From Chitinophaga varians (GTDB lineage Bacteria; Bacteroidota; Bacteroidia; Chitinophagales; Chitinophagaceae), in assembly GCF_014529945.1 (NCBI RefSeq), contig NZ_JACVFB010000004.1:728756-792755 (forward strand): a stretch of 64,000 nt of DNA, in the 5' to 3' direction. Both the position numbers and the translations under genes were made by a program. Positions 45,656 to 54,600 of this stretch are shown in pieces. Under the pieces are notes generated by a model. That model saw nothing but the letters and a program-made list of their open reading frames with translations, made no database searches and was not told where the DNA came from. The stretch's first letter is position 1, and every line of letters starts with the position of its first letter.

Positions 45656-46348
45656 CTAACTTTTTTTCCACCAGGTACCTGCATAGTGGTGAATGCCATA
45701 TGCATGTTGCAACCGGGTGAGGATGGTGGTGTCTTGTGAGGAGTAATCGGGCGCCTCTAATTCGTCTTTCGTCAACGGATATAATAATTCAGGCGCCAGC
45801 AGGTTGATTTCGTCTTTACGGGGGTATTGCTGGTATATCCGGGAAAGCATGAAAGGCCCTGTAGACTCCAGCACCCGGTTATTCGGATGGGTGGTGGTAT
45901 CTGTAGGATGGAGCAGCTCCTCACAGATATACCGGAAAAATTCACTGTCAGGGATGGCGCCCATAAAGGCATTGCTGATGATCAGGTCTTTTTCATGGAT
46001 AAGACAATGTTCTTCCGGCTCCTTCCCGAATATACAGGTGTTGTTCTGTGACAGCAGTGGGTCCAGGCGGGCAAGGCATTCGAAGTCCAGGTCGATGAAA
46101 AATCCACCGTATTTATACAGCGCAAAATACCGTACAGCATCTACCCTTTGTATGTTAGTCGGATAGTTGTCATATACGGACAGGAAATGGGGAAAGTGCG
46201 TAGCGATAAAATCCCTGTTCATATCGTCTGTCCATAACCGGTATTCCCAGTGGGGGTGCCGGGACTTCCAGGTTTGTGCCATCTGGGCAAACATTTCGGG
46301 AATATCGTGACTCTTCCATGTCTGATGAATGATACATGGTATTTTCAT
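45656..46348 (-). CDS. GT32-type glycosyltransferase, first gene of the minus-strand operon
   Basis: The 230-aa protein starts MKIPCIIHQTWKSHDIPEMF, the classical GT32 opening, and continues with WEYRLWTDDMNRDF and QRVDAVRYFALYKYGGFFIDLDFECLARLD (DxD). It ends in YGIHHYAGTWWKKS, also typical. It heads a tightly packed operon GT32 - GT2 - condensation domain - GT32 - GT4. Its leader holds copy C of the ops-like element 59 bases before the start. Confidence 0.9.
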   Translation of the reverse strand: MKIPCIIHQTWKSHDIPEMFAQMAQTWKSRHPHWEYRLWTDDMNRDFIATHFPHFLSVYDNYPTNIQRVDAVRYFALYKYGGFFIDLDFECLARLDPLLSQNNTCIFGKEPEEHCLIHEKDLIISNAFMGAIPDSEFFRYICEELLHPTDTTTHPNNRVLESTGPFMLSRIYQQYPRKDEINLLAPELLYPLTKDELEAPDYSSQDTTILTRLQHAYGIHHYAGTWWKKS

Positions 46349-46407
46349 GGGAGAAACAATAAATATATAAGGAGTGTTTTTGTGCTGTGATGACAGGCGA
46401 CAGGATA

Positions 46408-46419
46408 AAGCTATCGCTG
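46408..46419 (-). promoter_or_regulatory. ops-like element, copy C (before the glycosyltransferase operon)
   Basis: On the minus strand: CTGTAGCTAAAAG then CAGCGATAGCTT. The core AGCGATAGCTT and the CTGTAGCT six bases before it also occur in copy A. It is oriented with the operon that starts at 46348. Just upstream lies the 17-base element shared with 40227. Confidence 0.55.
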
Positions 46420-46564
46420 CTTTTAGCTACAGTGAGCTATCAGCCAATAAAAACGGAAGGAAATAATGATGATAAATTGCTGGCAATCGCCGGTATTGAA
46501 CAGAAGGTAGGGCGATCAGTTGTTAAGTTAATCGTTTTAGAATAAAAATCAAAATTAATAAAAA

Positions 46565-47272
46565 CTACATTACCGGCATACTGTTGTTGATACTGGTCAT
46601 AAACATCGTGTCAGCAATATTTGCAGGCAGAATTATTTTTTGATGGATACCGTATTTCAGTAGTCCGACGATGGATTTTACACCCAGTTTTTCTTTCATG
46701 TCCTGTCTTATTTTCTCAATTGATCTGATACTGAGATATAGTTCGTCCGCAATTTCCTTGTTGCTTTTTTCTTCCCAGAGCAATTGCAACACCTGTTGCT
46801 CTCTTTCACTTAATATAATGGTGTGCCGCTGTGTGCTGATATCCCGTAGTTTGTTCCGGTACAGTGCTTCTGTCAATAGTTTACTGCAGAATATACGATT
46901 GTTGGAGATGGTGACAATGGCCAGCAGCAGGTCTTCCGGCTCATCGGTTTTGGCGATGAAGCCGTAAATACCGAGATCCAGTAAGTCGCTGATCAGGTGT
47001 ATGTCAGTGGTGTCAGACATGACCAGAATCCTGAGTTCAGGATACCGTACCCTGATGGTTTTGAGTATTTGCAGGCCATCCAGGGGATGTTTGAAAATGT
47101 CGATAATCAGGATGTCCGTTGTAAACGCATCTAGCTTATCAAACAATTCGGGGAGCGCTGAAGCATGTGCGATGACATTCACTCCTTTTTGGTCACAGAG
47201 ATAATTTCTCAGTATCCTCCGAAATAATACAGCACTGTCGAATAAGGCAACATTAACAATTTCCGCCGGCAT
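46565..47272 (-). CDS. NarL/LuxR-type response regulator
   Basis: The ATG at 47272 gives a 235-aa protein with a receiver domain (phospho-acceptor D58 in DILIIDIFKHPLDG, ILVMSDTTD, FIAKTDEPEDL) and a LuxR helix-turn-helix (about residues 157-210: LSEREQQVLQLLWEEKSNKEIADELYLSIRSIEKIRQDMKEKLGV). It is divergent from the NRPS operon and upstream of the glycosyltransferase operon, so it is the likely pathway-specific activator. No kinase gene is adjacent. The 216 bases after it carry copy C of the ops-like element. Confidence 0.93.
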   Translation of the reverse strand: MPAEIVNVALFDSAVLFRRILRNYLCDQKGVNVIAHASALPELFDKLDAFTTDILIIDIFKHPLDGLQILKTIRVRYPELRILVMSDTTDIHLISDLLDLGIYGFIAKTDEPEDLLLAIVTISNNRIFCSKLLTEALYRNKLRDISTQRHTIILSEREQQVLQLLWEEKSNKEIADELYLSIRSIEKIRQDMKEKLGVKSIVGLLKYGIHQKIILPANIADTMFMTSINNSMPVM

Positions 47273-47802
47273 AAGATAGTCTTTTGGGTTAAACAAAATT
47301 GACCGTCAATATTGTATACGATGTTACTTTGAGTTTTTGAGACAGTCGTTTGTCTATTTTTTAAAGATACAAAATATTTGAAAATGCATACTTTGTTTTA
47401 TCGCTGTAGAAAACCGTCACGTTTTTAGTAAAACCCGCAGAAAATTATCGTATAATTACTATCTGAATTCCAAATGGAGTAAACTATTTTAGTAGCAAGA
47501 AAACCGTGTGTGTCGAATGCCCTATTGGCCAACAACTTTTTATAGAATCCCCTTTTTACATTTTCCAAACAACAACTTGTTAGTGATCATAGCGATAGCT
47601 ATATCTGGTCGGTAGATATGCTGGATGTAGAATGCGATACCTTCAAAATAAGTTGACAGTGCCTGCTGCCATACAGCAGTTTGGTATTTCCCCTTTCTCC
47701 AATGTGCTGAACTAAGACCAGGTATTGCCGGTAGTGATATCGGTGCGATACAGTAGGTTCCGAACAATCAGCATTCAATTAACCATAAAAGACAAGCAAA
47801 AA
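47273..47802. other. Divergent regulatory region before the NRPS operon
   Basis: A 530-base AT-rich stretch between the response regulator and the fused peptidase-exporter gene. It carries copy D of the ops-like element at 47590. TACATTTT (47557-47564) resembles a -7 box, but I see no good -33 partner. In-frame TTG and GTG codons upstream of 47803 would add residues without any leader-like character. Confidence 0.6.
47590..47601 (+). promoter_or_regulatory. ops-like element, copy D (before the NRPS operon)
   Basis: TAGCGATAGCTA, identical over 12 bases to copy B, oriented with the NRPS operon and 201 bases before the first gene. The following base and the stem around it (CATAGCGATAGCTATATC) extend the possible pairing by one step. 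Confidence 0.6.
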
Positions 47803-50800
47803 GTGAACAAGACAGGCATTTTATTTTTCTGTTGTTGTATCTGTGTGACCCTGTTTGCCGGAGACACCGGCAATGGACCGTTATTGCGGAAAATCGATCA
47901 GCAGGTGGGACGGTTGATGAAAGAAGGCAATATTCCGGGCCTGACACTGGTCATCATCAACAATCGCCAGGAAAATATCAGGACCTATGGTTATGCCGAT
48001 CTTCATGCCCAAAAGCCGGTAGGGACAATGACGCTATTCGAAATCGGCTCATGTTCAAAAGCATTTACCGCGCTGGCCGCCCGCCAGTTGAGCGCTGCCG
48101 GCAGGCTAAACCTGAACGGGCGCGTATCAGATTATATTCCTTTTTTCCGGGCAACCTATAAAGATAGTGTCGTTGATATATCCCTGTTGCAGCTATTGCA
48201 TCACAGCAGTGGTATCCGATGGGAGTCTATTGCTGCCATACCGGAGGCAGCAGGGCACGATGCGCTGGAGAAAACAGTGCGGGCCGTCAGCGATATAAAG
48301 CTGCGACATCTTCCCGGCACCAAATATGAATATGCGACGGTGAACTATGACATCCTTGCTTTTATTATTCAACGTGTGACGGGACAGTCTATCGAAAGTT
48401 ACGTGAAACAGCATGTCCTCGATTCGCTGGGTATGCAGCATACTGCTATGGGAATGGCGGTTGACAGTACGCTGATGGCTACGGGATATAAGACCGGATT
48501 TTTTTATCCCCGGGCGTACAAAGCGCCGGCATATGCCGGTAATAATGCGGCCGGTTATATTGTTTCCAATGGCAGGGACATGGCCCTGTGGCTGCGATTC
48601 CAGATGGGACTGCTGAAGTCGCCGCTACACTCCCTGGCATTACAGACGCAACAACGCGACGAAACTGTTCCGCTGCATGACATGGCTTCTTATGCGATGG
48701 GTTGGGACATCTCCCTGAGCGGTAATCAGGAGATATCCCATTCAGGATGGAACCCGAATTTTACTTCGTATATGGCTTTCCGTAAGGATGCCGGAACTGG
48801 TGTAGTGGTGCTGGCCAACTCCAATAGTCCTTTTACGGACCTGATTGGTGAAACAGTGATGAAAGTGCTGACAGGTGAAAAAATTGAACAGAAGTTTGAC
48901 CCGGGAGACAGAAACGACCGCGTTTATTCGTTGATGGCTGGAATATTGGCGCTGTACATCTTATTAGTACTGGGTTTTCTGGTATTGTTAATCGTGTCTG
49001 CGGCACAGGGAAAAAGACAATACACGGGTATTACGGGGGCGCATGTTTTGAAAGCGCTTCGTTTGCTGGTAATATTTGCTCCTTTTTTATATGGCCTGTA
49101 TCTGTTTCCGGAGGCTTTTGCAGGATTCAACTGGCGGACCCTCATCGTCTGGAGCCCTCCCAGTTTGCATGTAATGGTGGTATTGATAGTGGCTGCTTTT
49201 GCGGTAAGTTATCTTGCTTATATAGCGGGTTTGTGTTTCCCTGAGCAGAACCGTTTTAAGAGAATGGTACCGCAGATACTGTTGGTAAGTATTCTGTCGG
49301 GCATGGCCAATATGGTGGTCATCGCCCTTATTACCACCTCTCTGTCGTCCACGATAGCTGTGCGGTATCTGGTTTTTTATTATCTGCTGACATTAGTGGT
49401 TTACCTGCTGGGAAGAAGGTTCGTACAGGTTAACCTGATCAGGTTTACGAGAGGCGTTGTCTACGAGTTGCGCATGCAACTGATCGGGAAAATCATGTCC
49501 ACTTCTTATCAGCGTTTTGAGCAGATGGACAGAGGAAGGGTGTATACCGTGCTCAATGATGATGTAAATATTATCGGTGACGCTACGAATACGATTGTTA
49601 TGCTGGTGACGAGCGCATTTACTGCCCTGGGAGCATTTATCTATCTGGGTACCATCGCGTTGTGGGCCACCGTATTAACACTCGCGCTTATCTTGTTTAT
49701 TACGCTTACCTATTATGCTGTCAGCCGCAGCACGGATAAATATTTCGAAAAAGCACGTGACACACAGAATGATTTTCTCCGGCTGATCAATGGATTGATA
49801 GACGGCTACAAGGAAATCAGTATGCACCGCAGTCGAAAAAAGGAATATAAGCAGGACATAGACCACACGGCGGGCGAATACAGAAATAAGATATCCGTTG
49901 CCAATATCCGTTTTGTGAATGCATTTCTGGTGGGTGAGTCATCACTGGTGCTGTTACTCGGACTGGTGGTATTTGCGCTACCAAAGATGTTTGGAGGGAT
50001 TCAGTTTTATACCGTCATGAGTTTTGTGCTGGTGCTGCTGTATTTGATTGGCCCGGTCAACGATGTGCTTAACTCCATTCCGGCACTGATGCAGCTAAAA
50101 GTGGCCTGGAAACGGATCCGGAAATTCCTGCAGGATATTCCGGCAGACGATGATACAGATACGCCGGTTATTCCGGGAGGCAGCACATTGGAAAGCCTCA
50201 CCCTGAAAGCGGTACAGTTTCACTATCAGCAGGGGTTTTCTGTGGGCCCTATCAATCTGGAGGCGCGGAAAGGAGAGGTCCTGTTTATCGTGGGGGGGAA
50301 CGGAAGTGGTAAAACCACACTGGCCAAGCTGATCACCGGTTTGTATGAACCGGATGAAGGACAGGTGCTGGTGAACGGGGAGGTGAAGAAAGGCGCTGAT
50401 CTGGGCGGTTGTTTCTCCGCTGTTTTCAGTCCTGCACATCTTTTTGAAAAACTGTACAACATAGACTGTGATCGAAAGCAGGACGAGATCACCCGTTACC
50501 TTAAAATCCTCGATCTGGATAAAAAAGTCCGGATTGAACAGAACCGGTATAGTACTATTTCACTCTCTGGCGGGCAACGTAAACGCCTGGCACTTTTGCA
50601 GTGTTACCTGGAAGACGCGCCGATATATCTCTTTGATGAGTGGGCGGCTGATCAGGACCCGGATTATCGTTATTTCTTTTACCGGACATTATTACCCGAA
50701 ATGAAAAAAAAGGGGAAGATCGTCATCGCCATTACACATGACGATCACTATTTTGACGTAGCAGACCATATATACAAAATGAACCAGGGAAAGCTGGAGC

Positions 50801-50853
50801 ATCACCCCAGAAGCCTTTTGTATCCCGGACTACGGCCGGAAGAATCACATTAA
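47803..50853 (+). CDS. Class C beta-lactamase-fold peptidase fused to a cyclic-peptide-type ABC exporter (ZmaM/ClbP-like)
   Basis: The GTG at 47803 starts a leader (NKTGILFFCCCICVTLFAGDTG). Residues 25-400 form an S12 serine peptidase with SCSK (S83, K86), a tyrosine in YEYATVNY (Y177) and HSG near its end. S83 to Y177 matches the ClbP spacing (S95 to Y186). Three helices follow, then a six-helix exporter domain and an ATPase with GGNGSGKTT (near 830), LSGGQRKR (near 920) and YLFDEWAADQDP. The peptidase would face the periplasm. ClbP-type peptidases remove N-acyl-D-asparagine from prodrug metabolites, and an Asn-activating, epimerising synthetase follows in the operon. The fusion combines export with maturation. 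The sequence alone does not exclude another S12 activity. Confidence 0.88.
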   Translation: MNKTGILFFCCCICVTLFAGDTGNGPLLRKIDQQVGRLMKEGNIPGLTLVIINNRQENIRTYGYADLHAQKPVGTMTLFEIGSCSKAFTALAARQLSAAGRLNLNGRVSDYIPFFRATYKDSVVDISLLQLLHHSSGIRWESIAAIPEAAGHDALEKTVRAVSDIKLRHLPGTKYEYATVNYDILAFIIQRVTGQSIESYVKQHVLDSLGMQHTAMGMAVDSTLMATGYKTGFFYPRAYKAPAYAGNNAAGYIVSNGRDMALWLRFQMGLLKSPLHSLALQTQQRDETVPLHDMASYAMGWDISLSGNQEISHSGWNPNFTSYMAFRKDAGTGVVVLANSNSPFTDLIGETVMKVLTGEKIEQKFDPGDRNDRVYSLMAGILALYILLVLGFLVLLIVSAAQGKRQYTGITGAHVLKALRLLVIFAPFLYGLYLFPEAFAGFNWRTLIVWSPPSLHVMVVLIVAAFAVSYLAYIAGLCFPEQNRFKRMVPQILLVSILSGMANMVVIALITTSLSSTIAVRYLVFYYLLTLVVYLLGRRFVQVNLIRFTRGVVYELRMQLIGKIMSTSYQRFEQMDRGRVYTVLNDDVNIIGDATNTIVMLVTSAFTALGAFIYLGTIALWATVLTLALILFITLTYYAVSRSTDKYFEKARDTQNDFLRLINGLIDGYKEISMHRSRKKEYKQDIDHTAGEYRNKISVANIRFVNAFLVGESSLVLLLGLVVFALPKMFGGIQFYTVMSFVLVLLYLIGPVNDVLNSIPALMQLKVAWKRIRKFLQDIPADDDTDTPVIPGGSTLESLTLKAVQFHYQQGFSVGPINLEARKGEVLFIVGGNGSGKTTLAKLITGLYEPDEGQVLVNGEVKKGADLGGCFSAVFSPAHLFEKLYNIDCDRKQDEITRYLKILDLDKKVRIEQNRYSTISLSGGQRKRLALLQCYLEDAPIYLFDEWAADQDPDYRYFFYRTLLPEMKKKGKIVIAITHDDHYFDVADHIYKMNQGKLEHHPRSLLYPGLRPEESH

Positions 50854-50864
50854 CCGGAGCTACC

Positions 50865-51584
50865 ATGGAAAAGACTACCGTGAAAAAACGGGTGAAACTT
50901 TTTTGCTTCCCGTATGCGGGTGGCTCATCTGCTATTTTTCACTCATGGAAGGCACACCTGGCCCCATTTATAGAATTACATGCCGTAGAGCTGGCAGGCC
51001 GGGGACGTCGTTGCCATGAGCCGTTTTACCGGCATGCACAGGAAGCGGTGGACGACCTGCTGCGGCAGATCACTACCGAAATTTACCGACAGCCATTCGC
51101 GTTCTTTGGACATAGCCTCGGTGGCGCATTGGTTTACCAGCTTGCCAAAAGAATGAAGACACTGGGATTGCCGGCTCCGGTACATATTTTTTTCTCGGGT
51201 AAAGGCGCCCCGCATATACGGCGGGTTGAAAAAAAAGCTTACCACCTGATGTCTGATGCCCGGTTTGCGGAAGAACTGATCAACCTGGGAGGCACGCCGC
51301 CTGAGTTCTTTGAACAGCCCGGACTGATGGAGTTCTTTATGCCTTTGCTGCGCAATGATTTCCGGCTAGCCCATGAAGCCGGCCCGGATGAAAACATCGT
51401 TTCCTTTGACCATGATATTACCGTGTTTTTAGGAAAGGAGGAAGACTTCATCGAGGAGCAACGCGATGGTTGGAAATTATATACCAAAGGCCACTGCCAC
51501 ATACATTATTTTCCGGGCGGACATTTTTTCCTGCAACAGGAAACGGCCGCAGTCCTGGAATTGATCAACACAACCTTACAGTAA
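50865..51584 (+). CDS. Type II thioesterase of the NRPS system
   Basis: The 239-aa alpha/beta hydrolase matches GrsT-type external thioesterases: LFCFPYAGGSSAIFHSWK, VELAGRGRRCHEPF, FFGHSLGGALVYQLAKR (nucleophile serine near residue 84) and a histidine in FPGGHFFLQ. Such enzymes clear wrongly loaded or stalled acyl groups from carrier domains. It starts 11 bases after the exporter stop and 36 bases before the synthetase. Confidence 0.94.
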   Translation: MEKTTVKKRVKLFCFPYAGGSSAIFHSWKAHLAPFIELHAVELAGRGRRCHEPFYRHAQEAVDDLLRQITTEIYRQPFAFFGHSLGGALVYQLAKRMKTLGLPAPVHIFFSGKGAPHIRRVEKKAYHLMSDARFAEELINLGGTPPEFFEQPGLMEFFMPLLRNDFRLAHEAGPDENIVSFDHDITVFLGKEEDFIEEQRDGWKLYTKGHCHIHYFPGGHFFLQQETAAVLELINTTLQ

Positions 51585-51620
51585 TCCATTGTACTCCAAA
51601 CATCCATACACTATAACGTC

Positions 51621-54600
51621 ATGACTTTAACAGAACTGATCAGAGAACGGAGCTGTCTGACCGGGAAAGGTATCACCTTCATCGAAGGAAGCAGCCAGCA
51701 GGTATTGCTGTCATATAGTGATTTGTATGCTGTTGCGCTTAACGTGCTGGGATACCTTCAGCAATGTGGTGTCAGGCAGGGAGATGAGCTTGTTTTACAG
51801 GTGCCGGCCAACAGGGACTTCGTCGTTTTATTCTGGGCCTGTATATTGGGTGGGATTATCCCCGTGCCACTGTCTACCGGCACCAACGAAGAGAACCGGT
51901 CAAAGTTGTTTGCCGTGTGGCAGGTACTGCAGCGTCCTTATCTGGTGGCTGGCTCAGATGAACTGGCCCGGTTGAGAGACCTGGCGCAGGCGCGTGGTGA
52001 AACATTGCTGCTGGCCCAATTGGACCGCCAGGCCCTGTCGGTATCGGATATTTATTCCTCTCAGCAACCTGGTGTTGTTTATCCCGCAACGCCTGATGAT
52101 ATTGCCTTTATCCAGTTTTCTTCCGGTTCTACCGGCACGCCCAAAGGAGTGACCCTGACACATCAGAATCTGCTTTGTAATGTGGAGGCAATCAGCGAAG
52201 CTGGAAGATATACGCCCGATGATATGATGGTCAGCTGGATGCCGCTGACACACGATATGGGACTGATCGGGTTTCATCTCAATCCATTGTTTGCTGCGAT
52301 GCATCAATGTCTGATTCCAACGCCGCTGTTTATCAGAAGGCCGGCCATATGGATGGACGTTGCCACACAATACAAAGCTACCGTGCTGTGCTCTCCAAAT
52401 TTCGGCTATCGTTATCTGCTGAAACATATGGGGGACGGAGTGCCGGACTGGGACCTGTCGGCCGTCAGGATTCTTTATAATGGCGCGGAACCTATCGCCG
52501 CAGACCTTTGCCGGGAATTTCTCGATGTATTCGGCCGGTTTGGACTGAGGCCTTCTGCCATGTGCCCGGTGTACGGATTGGCGGAAGCCACGCTGGCCGT
52601 GTCGTTCAGCGATCCGGAAGCTGTTGTGATGGCCGTTCAGATAGATCGGGAGCACGTCGGCATAGGAGATCATATTGTATTGAAGGAAGGGGAAGAAGGC
52701 GCTACATTTGTCAATGTGGGGATGCCGGTAAAATATTGCTCCGTGAGGATTGTTGATAGTAACGGTTCTGAAGCAGCAGCGGAAGTGATCGGACATATTC
52801 AGATAAAAGGCGCCAACGTAACACGTGGCTATTATAATAATAAAGCAGAAACCCTGCGCCTGATATCTGCGGATGGCTGGCTGGATACCGGAGACCTGGG
52901 CTTTATGCACGAAGGAGCCTTGTATGTTACCGGTCGTTATAAGGATATTATTTTCCAGCACGGTGAAAATTATTACCCGCATGATATCGAACGGATAGCT
53001 GAAGAGATAGATGGGATAGAGCTGAACAGGATAGCGGTGGCGGGCTTCTTCAATAGTGATACTCAACAGGAGGTGGTCGTGGCATTTGTCATGCACAGAG
53101 GTGACCTTCGTTTGTTCCTGCCGCTTGTAAGCCAACTAAAAGCACATATCAATGTACGCACAGGCATTCGTATCGACGTTGTGGCGCCCGTGCGTGAAAT
53201 TCCTAAAACTACCAGCGGAAAGCTGCAACGGTTTAAGTTGCTGGAACGATTTAAGCGTGGTGAATTTGCAGCAGTAGTGGAGGAAATAGAAATGCTGACA
53301 GCCGGACAGCTGACAGAAAAAACAGGAGGGCTGCCTGATAACGCGCAGGAGCAACGTATTCTTGATATCTGGAAAACGGTACTGGACAATAACCTTATTA
53401 CGGTCACTGACCGCTTTTTTGAGGCAGGCGGTAATTCATTGAAAACAATGGAGATGGCATTGATGGTGGAGCAGGAATTGGATGTAGAGATACCGGCGAC
53501 ACTGTTGTATAAGGCGGAAACCGTACGTGAACTGTCTGCCGCTATTGATGGACTGTCCCGCCGGGAACACCAGGCCATACCGGCGGCAGCGGCACAGGAA
53601 TATTATCCGGTGGCACCTGTACAGCGACGGATTTATTATGCGTGGCAGCTGGACCGTGAATCTGTGGCCTATAATAACCCTGTCGCGCTCGAACTTAAAG
53701 AAGCCGTCGATGTAACAAAATTGCAACAATGCATCCGTGATATGATCGCTGCAAATGAGTCGCTCCGGATGTCGTTTCATGCGATGGGCGAACCAGTGTT
53801 CCGGGTACATAACGAGGTCGCGTTTTCCATTACGGTGGTGGACTGTCAGGGTGGCCTTCCCGATGCGCTGTTGCGTCTGCATGTTAAGCCGTTTGATCTT
53901 ACAGCAGCACCATTGTTCCGGGCCATATTGTTCAGGACTTCGCCAGACAACAGCGTCTTGCTGCTGGACTTTCATCATATCATTTCTGACGGGCTGTCTG
54001 TTTTTTACTTCATTGACAGGTTGTTCCGGGCTTATGAGGGTAAAGAAACGATATTGCCATCCATCAGGTACCGCGACTACGCGGTTTGGGCCAATAAGGC
54101 ATTGCAGGAAGAGCGGATCAACAAACAGCGCAGTTTCTGGAAACAGTACCTGCACGAAAGTATACCGGCGCTGGAGCTACCGGTTGATATGGTGAGGCCG
54201 GCCATTATGAAAACAGAAGGGCGAAAATATTTCTTCACCCTTGGTGGAAAAGAGAAAGAAGCGGACCATTTGATGAAGGGGCTGGGCGCTAGCCGACATC
54301 AGTTTTTTTTCGCGGTTTACCAACTGTTGCTTTCAAAATACACCGGCAGGAACGAAATACTGACCGGCATTCCTGTGGCAGGTAGAAATCACGCTGCATT
54401 GGGTGGCGTATTGGGCATGTTTGTGAATAATTTACCAGTATATACCCATATAGATGATGATCTTTCCTTCCGCGAATTGCTGGCTGGCATAAAGGGAGAC
54501 CTGGAAGCGGTGTTGCAACAGCAGGAGCTTCCATTTGACGAATTAGTGGCTGCCACAGGAATAAAGAGGGATGCGAGCCGCTCTCCTTTGTTCGACACCA

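Noticed and set aside
51954..53135. 393-codon open frame on the minus strand inside the NRPS
   Set aside because: Antisense shadow of the FAAL domain, with no conserved motif.
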